Part shown: positions 6,636 through 14,527 of the stretch, piece by piece
Layout: each line of letters opens with the position of its first letter
How positions within the stretch are numbered: the first letter of the stretch is position 1
Assembly (NCBI GenBank): GCA_049974825.1
Contig: JBNGDJ010000063.1
Location: forward strand, 1-14,576
DNA: 14,576 nucleotides
Source: JBKHDT01 sp049974825
GTDB lineage: Bacteria > Pseudomonadota > Gammaproteobacteria > Halothiobacillales > Halothiobacillaceae
Direction of reading: 5' to 3'
Translations under genes and position numbers: made by a program
The notes under the pieces: model-generated
Told to the model about the DNA's origin: nothing
Database searches by the model: none
The model's input: only the letters and a program-made list of their open reading frames with translations

Positions 6636-7651
6636 TGCGGGCCGACCTGAAAATCGGGATCGACGTGCTGCCGGATCATCTGGCGTAACTGATCGACATC
6701 CAGAAAGTCCGGATTGGTTCCGCTGTTGTAGGCGTAGCCATCCTCGACCGGCTTGGCTCCGTAACGCGCGCAGTAGCTGCTTCGACTGAAATTGGCAGAA
6801 GCCGGCAGGATGGCGTAGTACGCCCCCAGGTCCACCGTGTAGAAACTGTCGCTGGAGGAGATCATTTCCTCGTGGATCTTCTCACCGGGGCGGATGCCGA
6901 TCACCTCCTGCCTGCACTCAGGGCACACCGCACGGGCCAGATCCGTCACTCGATAGCTCGGAATCTTGGGGACGAAGATCTCGCCACCATGCATGTGCTC
7001 AAGCGCCCAGAGCACCATCTCCACGCCTTCCTGGAGGCTGATATTGAAGCGGGTCATGGACGCATCGGTAATCGGCAGGCAACCGCTCTTGCGCTGCTGC
7101 AGGAAAAAAGGCACCACGGAGCCGCGACTGCCCAGCACGTTGCCGTAGCGCACCACAGAAAAGCGGATATCCCGAGTCCCCCGGATATTGTTGGCCGCGG
7201 TAAACAGCTTGTCGGAGCACAGCTTGGTGGCCCCGTACAGGTTGATCGGCGCTGCCGCCTTGTCAGTCGACAAGGCGACAACCCGGCGTACCCCGCTGTC
7301 CAGACAGGCATCGATCAGGTTCTGGGCACCCAGGATATTGGTCTTGATGAACTCAAAGGGGTTGTATTCAGCCACGGGCACATGCTTGAGGGCGGCCGCG
7401 TGGATAACGGTGTCAATTCCCTCGAGCGCCCGACGCAAACGTCCGTAATCACGCACATCGCCCAGAAAGTAGCGCAGGCCCCGGTAGGTCGATTCGCCGA
7501 AACGCTGGGCCATCTCGTACTGCTTGAGCTCGTCGCGACTGTACACGACCAGTCGCCGGATCCCCGGGTTGCGGGCAAGCACGGTTTCGACGAACGCTTG
7601 ACCAAACGACCCGGTTCCTCCAGTGATCAGAATCGATTGTGCGTCCATCAT
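6632..7651 (-). CDS. pseB: UDP-GlcNAc 4,6-dehydratase, inverting (PseB)
   Basis: PseB catalyses the first committed step of Pse synthesis: NADP-dependent 4,6-dehydration of UDP-GlcNAc with inversion at C5. The roughly 339-residue SDR protein has the Rossmann motif SILITGGTGSFG near residues 6-17, HAAALKHVPVAEYNPFE, the active-site segment STDKAAAPINLYGATKL (Asp130, Lys131, Tyr139, Lys143) and IGIRPGEKIHEEMI near the C-terminus. Two adjacent ATG codons (7651, 7648) precede the homology. An upstream in-frame TTG at 7657 is better spaced from an AGGA, about 5 nt away versus 11 nt for the ATG, so translation may begin two codons earlier. It is the first gene of the operon; its promoter should lie in 7658-7881, but I find no convincing one. 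Confidence 0.95.
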   Translation of the reverse strand: MMDAQSILITGGTGSFGQAFVETVLARNPGIRRLVVYSRDELKQYEMAQRFGESTYRGLRYFLGDVRDYGRLRRALEGIDTVIHAAALKHVPVAEYNPFEFIKTNILGAQNLIDACLDSGVRRVVALSTDKAAAPINLYGATKLCSDKLFTAANNIRGTRDIRFSVVRYGNVLGSRGSVVPFFLQQRKSGCLPITDASMTRFNISLQEGVEMVLWALEHMHGGEIFVPKIPSYRVTDLARAVCPECRQEVIGIRPGEKIHEEMISSSDSFYTVDLGAYYAILPASANFSRSSYCARYGAKPVEDGYAYNSGTNPDFLDVDQLRQMIRQHVDPDFQVGPQ

Positions 7652-7774
7652 CTGCAAGGAATTCCTGCCAATTTCATGAGCGACCCAAGCAGCGCGCGTT
7701 CAGGTCGGTTACGTATGATCGAGTGAAGTTACCACCGCATGCTGATCCTGGAAAGTTGGAGCCGGTTCGTTTGC

Positions 7775-7803
7775 TTGATCGCAGTCCCCAAACCCGGTTC
7801 AAT
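7775..7803 (+). promoter_or_regulatory. Weak sigma-70-like promoter candidate
   Basis: TTGATC, a 17-base spacer and TTCAAT give four of six matches to each consensus box with ideal spacing, about 80 bases upstream of the ATG at 7882. The 224-bp region (7658-7881) separates divergent genes and must hold promoters for both, yet no other pair on either strand looks better. By base content alone such a match is not rare, so this is only a candidate. Confidence 0.2.
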
Positions 7804-7881
7804 GGAGCGAGTACAGCGACACAAGCTTGACCCAGCGGCGACACCGGCCGCCACGCAAACCACCCCGGAGGACAACCATCC

Positions 7882-8649
7882 ATGCTGCAACCCGGCATCG
7901 CCATGATCGGTATCGGAGAAATCGGCGGAATCCTGGCAAAGGGATTCCTCCGGAGCCGACACCCCGTCTATCCTGTGACGCGGGGGATGGATCTTGGAAC
8001 CGCGCTCGAATCGCTGCCCCGCGTCGAGGGCATCGTGGTTGCGGTGGGGGAAAAGGACCTGCACGAAGTGCTTTCGCAGATGCCGCATTCGCTGCATGAG
8101 CGCCTGATGCTCATCCAGAACGAACTCCTGCCAAGAGACTGGGAGGCACATGGCATCCAGGACCCGACCATCGCATCGATCTGGTTCGAGAAAAAGCCGG
8201 GCAAGGCCGAAAAGGTTCTGGTGCCGACGCCGGTCCATGGTCCCCGCGCCGGCATGCTCGAGTCCGCGCTGAGCGCCGTCAACATCCCGGCCCGTCAGGT
8301 ACCGGACGAGGAAGTCATGCTCCAAGAGCTGGTGATCAAGAACCTCTACATCCTGACCACCAACATTGCCGGCCTGAAGGTCGGGGGTGACGTTCAGACA
8401 CTCTGGGACAAACATCGTGACCTGGCCGAGGCCGTAGCCCGGGAGGTCATCGCCATTCAGGAATGGCTGGTGGGCAAGACTCTGGACCATGACCGGCTGT
8501 TCGAAGGCATGCTGGCAGGGTTTGAGGGTGATCCTGAGCATCAATGCATGGGTCGATCCGCCCCGGCACGCCGGGCACGGGCGCTGGCGCTGGCCGAGGA
8601 AGCGGGGATCGACACGCCAACAATCCGTTCAATCCACCCAGCCGCCTGA
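7882..8649 (+). CDS. Rossmann-fold NAD(P)-binding protein of unknown function
   Basis: I do not recognise a named family. The 255-residue product opens with a dinucleotide-binding fingerprint, MIGIGEIGGILAKGF, near residues 8-22, followed by GIVVAVGEKDLHEVL, which resembles the second half of a short Rossmann domain. An ELVIKNLYILTTNIAGL helix sits about where ketopantoate reductase-like and 6PGDH-like proteins begin their helical C-terminal domain, but the catalytic Lys/Asn spacing of ketopantoate reductase is not reproduced. No signal peptide or membrane segment is visible. GGAGGA at 7867-7872, nine bases upstream, supports the ATG at 7882; an internal Met at residue 8 sits right at the fold start and is an alternative. 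It diverges from the pse operon and stands alone. A link to glycan synthesis is only positional. Confidence 0.75.
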   Translation: MLQPGIAMIGIGEIGGILAKGFLRSRHPVYPVTRGMDLGTALESLPRVEGIVVAVGEKDLHEVLSQMPHSLHERLMLIQNELLPRDWEAHGIQDPTIASIWFEKKPGKAEKVLVPTPVHGPRAGMLESALSAVNIPARQVPDEEVMLQELVIKNLYILTTNIAGLKVGGDVQTLWDKHRDLAEAVAREVIAIQEWLVGKTLDHDRLFEGMLAGFEGDPEHQCMGRSAPARRARALALAEEAGIDTPTIRSIHPAA

Positions 8650-9008
8650 TTTGGCCTCTCTTGGGTCAGACCTAAAACACGACAGGACATGCCACGTTCA
8701 GACCCAACCAACTGTACTCCTGCCCCATCAAGTTGCGGAGGGCTTGACCCAAATATCCCACCCTGTGGCCTCAAGCATAGGAATTGAAGGGCCTGCGAGT
8801 ACTAACACTCAACAGAAACCAACCCAGTTGCCTGATGCAAACGCCGTGTTTTGTCTCGACAGCCAAACCGTAGCCAAGAAATTACTGAGCATGAACTCCT
8901 TTTAAAAATAGCCTGTAGTTCACACGACCACCGGCATCTCTATACGGCATGCCGAAAGTCGCGGAAAACCTTTAGGCTCCAGCCGAGAAACGACCAGGTA
9001 AACCACAG
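8650..9008. other. Intergenic gap of 359 bp with repeated GACCCAA motifs
   Basis: No credible coding sequence is seen on either strand. The base composition is less GC-rich than the flanking gene on the left. TTGGGTCA (8661-8668), GACCCAA (8701-8707) and TGACCCAA (8745-8752) give three copies of one heptamer in alternating orientation; the first and last make an 8-bp inverted repeat. I see no strong hairpin with a T run that would end the 7882-8649 gene. The gap must hold a promoter for the maf-like gene, but none stands out. A modest AGG at 8996-8998 precedes the ATG at 9009. Confidence 0.5.
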
Positions 9009-11507
9009 ATGACCGAAAAAGCGGGCGAAAAAATCTATCTTACAGCCAGGCGCACTCCCCACGATGAGCTAATAATCCAAGAAGTCAACGCCAACGACTT
9101 CGACTCGAAGCCTTCACAAACCATTCACCACAAACGGCTGGAACACATTTTTCACGATCCGGATCACTTTCAGGTGATCGTGGGGTCAGACTCCGGGCTC
9201 CTTCTCGACAATCTTGCCTCAGCCTCTCTGCCAGAGGGTTCGCGATTTCTCGTCGTGGAACTTCCGGAAGTCCTTGAATGGCTAGTACAAACCACGCCTG
9301 AACGCCTGCGCGACCTGCCCGAAAATGTCCGTGTAACTGATCCGGATAGCTGGTCCGAGCAGGCCCAGAGCTGGTCGATCCAGGATTACTGTTTTCTTGG
9401 CAACATCCGCCTGACCAACAGCATTGCAACGGAAAAAGATCACCTTCAAAGGTATACGCCAGCTTTCTGGCAGGTTGAGGAGCAACTGCAAAACCTCACC
9501 TGGAAGCTCAGAACCAGCCTGGGAACCGCGACGTTCGTGGAACGCCAGCTCATGAACCTTTCCGAAGCCAGGCAACCAGCGGTAGCACTGAAGGGACATC
9601 ATGCGGGCCAGAATGCATTGTTGCTGGCCGGAGGCCCCTCGCTTGACCAGATGCTTCCATGGATACTTGAAAATCGAGAAAATCTGATTTTAGTCGCGGT
9701 CTCCCGGATTTCGAAACGCCTGCGGGAGTTTGGCATAACACCTGATTATTTAGTATCCGTGGATCCCAAGGAAATCAGCTTCCAGGTTTCAAAGGACATG
9801 CTCCTTTTTGATGAAAGAACGACGCTGATTTATGCCGAGCACGCCAACACAAAGCTAGTTCGCAACTGGCCACACAAGGCTTATTACGTCGGCGACATAT
9901 TTCCCTGGCCTTCGGACCTGAACAAGCCTGCAAATCCTAGGGGTCCGGGCCCCACAGTCACGAACGCTGCACTACATCAGATTTGTCAGTTGGGGTTCGC
10001 CAAGGTGCTGCTTTGTGGCGTCGATCTCTGCTATGCACAATCCGGCGTGAGTCACGCACAGGGCAGCATGGAATCCAAAACGGGGCCGGCAATGATTCAC
10101 CGGCTCTTCAGTGTAAAAACATACGAAGGTGAAACGGCCGACACCAATCTAGCCTATCTTGAGGCAGCCAAAACACTTGACTCGCAAGCATTAGGATACA
10201 GGCAGAAAGGAACTTTTGTGTTCAATGCCTCAAAGCAGGCAATTGAACTAGAAAACATTCCTTTCACGGACAACCTTGAAATGTTCCTCAATAAAGAGAA
10301 AGGGCCTCGAGGACAAGGCGAAAAATCACCCATTACCATCGACCGCCGGAAAGTCGAAGAAGAAGTCAACCAAGCAATTTACGCTTGCGACCAGATCATC
10401 GACATTTCCGATAAAGCAAGAAGACTCAATAAAACGTTTTTCTCAGGCCGTGCCGAAACTGCGAACCAGACCCGGAAAGCGAAAATCGAGATCGACCGAA
10501 TAGAAAAACTCCTCAAGCGGCGTTTCAGGAAGCACACGCACTTGATTAAACGTCTTGGGATCCGGGAGTTTCTGCAAATCATCTCACTCAGTGACGAACG
10601 ATCGTTGGACGATTTCGAACGTGCCGAGCGTGACCTTGATCGCTACTACGCGTCCTATGTCTCGGGTGCGCAACGGCTTGCTTCATGGCTCCGGTACAGC
10701 AAATCATTGTTGGAGAGGTCAAGAGAAGAAGACGAAGGCATCACCACGGAGAATGCGCCTGAAATCGCCGAGCGCTGGATAGAAGACGAAACGCCAGCGC
10801 GCTACCTGCGATTCAAGTCGACGATGGAAGCATGTTGTCCCGAGCAAGTTGAACGGCTAGCGAACGCACTGGACCGACTCGTCGCGGACGAATCGTTCCT
10901 GACCGACTTCTTTAGAAAGGCACACTCACTCGAAAAAGCTGTTGAGCAGGCGAATACCGCATACTCGAGAAAGGACGTTGATGGCTTGGCGCGTATCGGC
11001 AAATACATCACTCATCACCCAGACAATGATGACACGCCTTACCACATCCACTATGTCGATGGTTTGCGCGCCCAACTTAATGAAGACTACCTCCTGGCCC
11101 TGGAGTCCTTCGAGCCTATTCTTGCTGCACCCTACCAACCCTTGATCGAACATGCACTTCGGCAAACAGCAAGTTGCTACCTCGCACTTGGCTTGGGCGA
11201 GAATGCCATCCAGGCGCTGGATATCCTCTCGACCATGAACCCAATGTACCGCAGACAACTGATCTCAGCACTCATGCTCGAGGGCAATTTCGATTTGGCG
11301 CGGGCCGTCGGGGAATCGCACTTGGCCGAGTTCCCCACGGATGTAGACATGATGAAGAAAATCGCGGAAATCTATGTCAAGCAGGGCGCTACGGACGCTG
11401 CGCGACTCATGATTGACCATGTACTCGGACAGTGGCCAGAGCACCAGCCGACACGAAAGCTGCTGGCCCAGCTAGATGGTACTGATCGCAACGCACGAGA
11501 AAAGTAA
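9009..11507 (+). CDS. Motility associated factor (Maf/DUF115) glycosyltransferase
   Basis: This 832-residue protein is a Maf-family protein with the MAF_flag10/DUF115 domain, the type that attaches pseudaminic or legionaminic acid to flagellin in the cytoplasm. The core runs from about residue 170 to 350. NALLLAGGPSLDQ places the conserved GGPS at residues 208-211; then come DYLVSVDPK, GPGPTVTNAALHQICQLGF and CGVDLCYA, with Asp at 339. The first 150 or so residues hold a less conserved segment with a Rossmann-like feel (FQVIVGSDSGLLL). Residues 430-650 are highly charged and helical, and about 677-825 contain TPR-like helix pairs (YLLALESFEPIL, YLALGLGENAIQALDIL, EIYVKQGATDAARLMI). It faces away from the pse operon and runs toward fliT. 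Its AT-richer codon use contrasts with both neighbours, suggesting separate acquisition. CMP-Pse as donor is inferred from context. Confidence 0.9.
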   Translation: MTEKAGEKIYLTARRTPHDELIIQEVNANDFDSKPSQTIHHKRLEHIFHDPDHFQVIVGSDSGLLLDNLASASLPEGSRFLVVELPEVLEWLVQTTPERLRDLPENVRVTDPDSWSEQAQSWSIQDYCFLGNIRLTNSIATEKDHLQRYTPAFWQVEEQLQNLTWKLRTSLGTATFVERQLMNLSEARQPAVALKGHHAGQNALLLAGGPSLDQMLPWILENRENLILVAVSRISKRLREFGITPDYLVSVDPKEISFQVSKDMLLFDERTTLIYAEHANTKLVRNWPHKAYYVGDIFPWPSDLNKPANPRGPGPTVTNAALHQICQLGFAKVLLCGVDLCYAQSGVSHAQGSMESKTGPAMIHRLFSVKTYEGETADTNLAYLEAAKTLDSQALGYRQKGTFVFNASKQAIELENIPFTDNLEMFLNKEKGPRGQGEKSPITIDRRKVEEEVNQAIYACDQIIDISDKARRLNKTFFSGRAETANQTRKAKIEIDRIEKLLKRRFRKHTHLIKRLGIREFLQIISLSDERSLDDFERAERDLDRYYASYVSGAQRLASWLRYSKSLLERSREEDEGITTENAPEIAERWIEDETPARYLRFKSTMEACCPEQVERLANALDRLVADESFLTDFFRKAHSLEKAVEQANTAYSRKDVDGLARIGKYITHHPDNDDTPYHIHYVDGLRAQLNEDYLLALESFEPILAAPYQPLIEHALRQTASCYLALGLGENAIQALDILSTMNPMYRRQLISALMLEGNFDLARAVGESHLAEFPTDVDMMKKIAEIYVKQGATDAARLMIDHVLGQWPEHQPTRKLLAQLDGTDRNAREK

Positions 11508-11662
11508 GCTGCTGTTGAACTTACAGCGGGAGGCGAAGGTACTGGCCGATACGGAGAGGGGCACGAGGCAGCCCAGACCTCATTGATGGAGTGCGACGTC
11601 GGGCAGGCACCGGAAAACTGGATAGAGATCCAACAATCAAGAAGCGTGCATCAACGGTCCCT

Positions 11663-12004
11663 TTACCGCCCCTCTCGGCTGTTGCGCGAGTAGGTTTTAG
11701 CGACCTGCCGCGACTCTTGGTTGCCGCGAAGCTCCTTGCCGATCTCGTCGCGGACACGCACGAGAATACCTTTCATGTCCTCGTCAGTCTTGAGAATCGC
11801 CTGTATGCCGGACTCGACAAGACCCGCGGTCTCTGGCGGGATCTGCCGTTCAAAGAGCTGCCTGAGCCGCAGATCACGCACAGACTGATTTTCGGCCAGC
11901 CCATCCCAGTCACTCTCAAGCAGCTGGGCGTGCATTTTGTCTGTGATGGCCAGCAGGTCGTCCAGCTCCTGCCGAAGGGCGTCATCGGTCCAAACGGTCG
12001 CCAT
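11663..12004 (-). CDS. fliT: FliT-like flagellar export chaperone
   Basis: This small, helical, charged protein of 113 residues sits directly after fliS, in the position and at the size of FliT, the export chaperone of the cap protein FliD. Helices covering about residues 7-30, 38-60 and 62-90 are likely from the amphipathic pattern (DDALRQELDDLLAITDKMHAQLL). FliT sequences diverge strongly, so the call rests mostly on gene order and size; no catalytic motif is expected. The frame extends upstream to 12070, inside fliS, but the ATG at 12004, one base after the fliS stop (TGACATG), is preferred. It is the last gene of the flaG operon and converges with the maf-like gene, leaving 155 bp between their stops in which I see no clear terminator. 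Confidence 0.75.
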   Translation of the reverse strand: MATVWTDDALRQELDDLLAITDKMHAQLLESDWDGLAENQSVRDLRLRQLFERQIPPETAGLVESGIQAILKTDEDMKGILVRVRDEIGKELRGNQESRQVAKTYSRNSREGR

Positions 12005-12005
12005 G

Positions 12006-12416
12006 TCAGCCTCCACCGGAAACGTGATGGTACTCAGGCGGGATGGCGTCCCAGGCCTCCTTGATCTCAATGAGCAGGCTGCTCACCTCGTCCAGGATTT
12101 CCGGGCTGTTGTTGGCGTTGGCAATGACCAGCCGCTCCTGCATGTAGCCGTAGAGCTCGAACAGCCGCTCGCCCAGTTCACCACCCTGCTCCATGTCGAC
12201 GGCTTCCTGCATGCCACCAATAATGGCAATCGCCTTGTTGATCAGCTCGCCCTTTTTCGGGTGATCCTTGCGCTCCAGCGCACCTTTTGCCTGCGCAATG
12301 CGCTCCAACGCGCCCTTGAGCAGCATCTGGATAAGCTGGTGCGGGCTGGCATCCTCAATGCCGGTCTGCACACTGACCGTTGCGTAGCGGTTTACGCCGT
12401 AAGCATTCGCTGACAT
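12006..12416 (-). CDS. fliS: Flagellin export chaperone FliS
   Basis: FliS binds the C-terminus of flagellin in the cytoplasm, stopping premature polymerisation and handing it to the export gate. The 136-residue product has the typical four-helix pattern: ANAYGVNRYATVSVQTG near the N-terminus, ASPHQLIQMLLKGALERIAQAKGAL, a GELINKAIAIIGGMQEAVDMEQGGELGERLFELYGYM helix pair and a terminal EVSSLLIEIKEAWDAI helix. Two in-frame ATGs exist, at 12422 and 12416; the second is chosen because the purine-rich GGGAAGAG upstream is then about 7 nt away. Ninety bases separate it from the fliD stop, and fliT follows after a single base. Confidence 0.95.
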   Translation of the reverse strand: MSANAYGVNRYATVSVQTGIEDASPHQLIQMLLKGALERIAQAKGALERKDHPKKGELINKAIAIIGGMQEAVDMEQGGELGERLFELYGYMQERLVIANANNSPEILDEVSSLLIEIKEAWDAIPPEYHHVSGGG

Positions 12417-12506
12417 GAACATGCTCTTCCCAAACTCCGGAATTGGATTGTAGTGCCTGGGGAGTCATCCACCCAAGCGGCTGATCACCCCGGATGGCTC
12501 GCTCCA

Positions 12507-13898
12507 TCAGTTGCGCGACATCATGGAGCCAAGATTGGCCAACTGACCGGCAAGGAATGCCCCGGTGGAGTTGAACTCACCCACCATCCGGTCCATCGAG
12601 TTGAATTGCCGCAGCAGCCGCGTCTCGGTCGCTTCCAGCCGCTGTTCGACCCGCTCGCGCTGGTCATCGATACGGCGCTGCGCATCGTTCAGGTTGCTGA
12701 TCCGGTTGTCCAGCAGCCCGTTGAACTGGACATACTCCTTGGTCATGTCCTCGAGCTTGGTGGCCAAGCCATTGGTTCCCGCAAACAGGTCCGTGAGCGC
12801 CTCCGGCTGCTGGCTGGTCACCTCGCTGAAGCGGGCCGAATCCACCGTCATTTTCCCGAACCGATCAATTTCGATCCCGGCCAGGGCCAGGGTATTGAAC
12901 TCCGGCATGGCATCCTGCACCTCGGAGGTCACTTCGCGCCGGATGTTCATGGACACGCTGCGCAGCATCGCATCACCGATCAAGGCACCGGATTCACCAT
13001 CCTCACCACCGTATTTGCCAAGCTGATCAACCGTATCCATCAGCTTGTTGTAGGCATCCACGAACTTGTCCACCGACTCGCGAATGGATTCCTGATCCGT
13101 GGACACCGAGAGGTTTTGGACTTCGCCTGGCGCCGCCTTGACCAGGTCAAGCGTCAAGCCGTCCACGGCGTTCTCCACCGTGTTGGAAGCACTGGAGACG
13201 GCCATGCCATCCACTTCCACCAGCGCGTCCTCGGCCGCAACGAGCTCCTGCAGGTTGGCGGTTGCCAGGCGGGAAAGCCCATTCATGTCCGCATTGTTGC
13301 CGTCATCGTCCGTGACTGTGACGCCGATCGTGTTGGCGGCACCCGTTTCCTTCGAGGTCAGCACCAACCGCGCGCCGGCATCGGAATTCACGATACTGGC
13401 CGAAACACCCGTGTTGTCGGCCGCATTATTGATGGCATCGCGGATGCCCGCGAGAGTATTGTTGCTGCCGTCGACATTGATGGTGAAGGCATCCCCGCCA
13501 AGGTCAATGGTCAGTGAACCCGATCCAACCACATCATCCCCGCTGGCAAAACCTGCGGCGGGGTCGGTTGCCATTTTCTGCGCTTGGGCAAGCTGCTTGA
13601 CCTCAATCGAATAGTTGCCGTTAACGGCCGCGGAACCGGCAGAAGCCGTAAAGATCGACTCATCCGACGAGGTGGCGGAGCGGGTATTGAAAAACGAGGG
13701 GTTGCTCAGGTCCGAAACCGCGGTCTGAAAATCAGAGAGGGCGCTCTTGAGCTTGCCAAGTGCCGAGATCTCCGACTTGTTGGCACTCTCGCGACGATCC
13801 AGTGCCCCCATGGCCGGCGTGCGCTCGGCATCGACAATGGCACGCACAATGCCGTTGATATCCAGCCCGGTATTCATCCCGGTGGCGGTAATGGCCAT
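12507..13898 (-). CDS. fliD: Flagellar filament cap protein FliD (HAP2)
   Basis: FliD forms the cap at the filament tip and guides flagellin assembly outside the cell. The 463-residue length is close to that of E. coli FliD. The N-terminus (MNTGLDINGIVRAIVDAERTP, then a heptad-like stretch to about residue 65) matches the FliD_N domain. The middle has FSVSTD-like and beta-rich, Asp/Asn-rich variable regions (DDDGNNADMNGL near 204-215), and the last 75 residues form a strong coiled coil (NRISNLNDAQRRIDDQRERVEQRLEA) ending in GAFLAGQLANLGSM. No signal peptide is present, as expected for a type III export substrate. GGAG, 8 nt upstream of the ATG at 13898, decides the start. The gene follows flaG after 12 nt. 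Confidence 0.96.
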   Translation of the reverse strand: MAITATGMNTGLDINGIVRAIVDAERTPAMGALDRRESANKSEISALGKLKSALSDFQTAVSDLSNPSFFNTRSATSSDESIFTASAGSAAVNGNYSIEVKQLAQAQKMATDPAAGFASGDDVVGSGSLTIDLGGDAFTINVDGSNNTLAGIRDAINNAADNTGVSASIVNSDAGARLVLTSKETGAANTIGVTVTDDDGNNADMNGLSRLATANLQELVAAEDALVEVDGMAVSSASNTVENAVDGLTLDLVKAAPGEVQNLSVSTDQESIRESVDKFVDAYNKLMDTVDQLGKYGGEDGESGALIGDAMLRSVSMNIRREVTSEVQDAMPEFNTLALAGIEIDRFGKMTVDSARFSEVTSQQPEALTDLFAGTNGLATKLEDMTKEYVQFNGLLDNRISNLNDAQRRIDDQRERVEQRLEATETRLLRQFNSMDRMVGEFNSTGAFLAGQLANLGSMMSRN

Positions 13899-13910
13899 GA
13901 CGATATCTCC

Positions 13911-14345
13911 TCAGAATCGCTCTTCAATCAGGGCGCCGACGTTTTCGCCGCTTTCGTTCATTTCCTTGAGCTTGGCAATCAACCCGAGCATTTCATCCGA
14001 GGGAATCTGGCGGACCACATCCCCACTCTCGCTGTTGACCACCTTGACAACCAGGCGCTCGGCGTCGTCGTTCATTTCAAATCTCAGGTCTCTGCGGATG
14101 GACTGCATCATTTCATTGGCCTCGTCGACTGCTTCCCGAATGTCCTCGGCACTGAGCTTGTCCCGAGCCGTTTCATTGGCGCGCTCAGACTGCTGGACGC
14201 GCTTCTGCGGATCGAGCGATGACTGACTGGCCGCCTGCCCCTCGGAAACCGGCGCCGGCTGACCCGACCCCGCATTTCGCGCAGCGTCCTGGCTGGCGAG
14301 CCGTCCAAGATTGGCAGAGTTGGCTACATTCATTTCGGGTTTCAT
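13911..14345 (-). CDS. flaG: FlaG family protein
   Basis: This 144-residue protein carries a C-terminal FlaG domain (about residues 70-144): ANEMMQSIRRDLRFEMNDDAERLVVKVVNSESGDVVRQIPSDEML. The first 65 residues are low-complexity, Ala/Ser/Gln-rich and probably disordered. FlaG proteins influence filament length in several polar flagellates; the mechanism is not settled. The open frame runs back to 14399, but the ATG at 14345 is preferred, because GAGGA lies 7 nt upstream of it and the longer form has an Arg/His-rich, unfamiliar lead. It is the first gene of the flaG-fliD-fliS-fliT unit and sits about 95 nt downstream of the sigma-28 promoter. Confidence 0.93.
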   Translation of the reverse strand: MKPEMNVANSANLGRLASQDAARNAGSGQPAPVSEGQAASQSSLDPQKRVQQSERANETARDKLSAEDIREAVDEANEMMQSIRRDLRFEMNDDAERLVVKVVNSESGDVVRQIPSDEMLGLIAKLKEMNESGENVGALIEERF

Positions 14346-14448
14346 GGTGGTGTCCTCGACACGGTGCGCCGCACCTCTGTGCAGCGGGTCTGATCGCAAT
14401 CCTGCAAACGCTTGCTGTAGCGCCGCGGGCCGACCATGCTTACATAAC

Positions 14449-14475
14449 GTATCGGCCCATCGCCTTCAAACTTTA
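14449..14475 (-). promoter_or_regulatory. Sigma-28 (FliA) promoter for flaG-fliD-fliS-fliT
   Basis: On the minus strand TAAAGTTT (14475-14468) is an exact match to the sigma-28 -35 element. After the canonical 11-base spacer follows GCCGATAC (14456-14449), seven of eight matches to the GCCGATAA -10 element. Transcription would begin near 14442, leaving a leader of roughly 95-100 nt before the flaG ATG. This makes the four-gene unit a late (class 3) flagellar operon, expressed after hook completion when the anti-sigma factor is exported. Confidence 0.9.
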
Positions 14476-14515
14476 ACACGTTCACCCCAAAGGCTTGGAT
14501 GCCCTGAGCAGGCCT

Positions 14516-14527
14516 TTCCCAAGGGAA
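14516..14527. repeat. 12-bp perfect palindrome
   Basis: TTCCCAAGGGAA reads the same on both strands. It abuts and shares its right half with the left arm of the inverted repeat that begins at 14523, so it seems to be part of the same repeat block instead of an independent operator. Confidence 0.5.

Noticed and set aside
7648..7672. Sigma-54-like TGGCAGG..TTGCA just before pseB
   Set aside because: The GG and GC elements are 14 bases apart instead of 12, and the site would overlap the ribosome binding site and start codon.
8960..8995. GCCGAGAA resembling a sigma-28 -10 box upstream of maf
   Set aside because: The sequence 11 bases upstream has only about two matches to the TAAAGTTT -35 element, and the box lies too close to the start codon.
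11508..11662. Bidirectional terminator between maf and fliT
   Set aside because: The convergent arrangement predicts one, but no stem-loop with a flanking T run is evident on either strand.
12005..12070. N-terminal extension of the fliT-like gene into fliS
   Set aside because: The added residues (RSRRPGTPSRLS) come from another frame of fliS; the ATG one base after the fliS stop is more natural.
12453..13517. Long plus-strand open frame opposite fliD
   Set aside because: It is the antisense of fliD; the His/Arg/Gly-rich product has no family signature.
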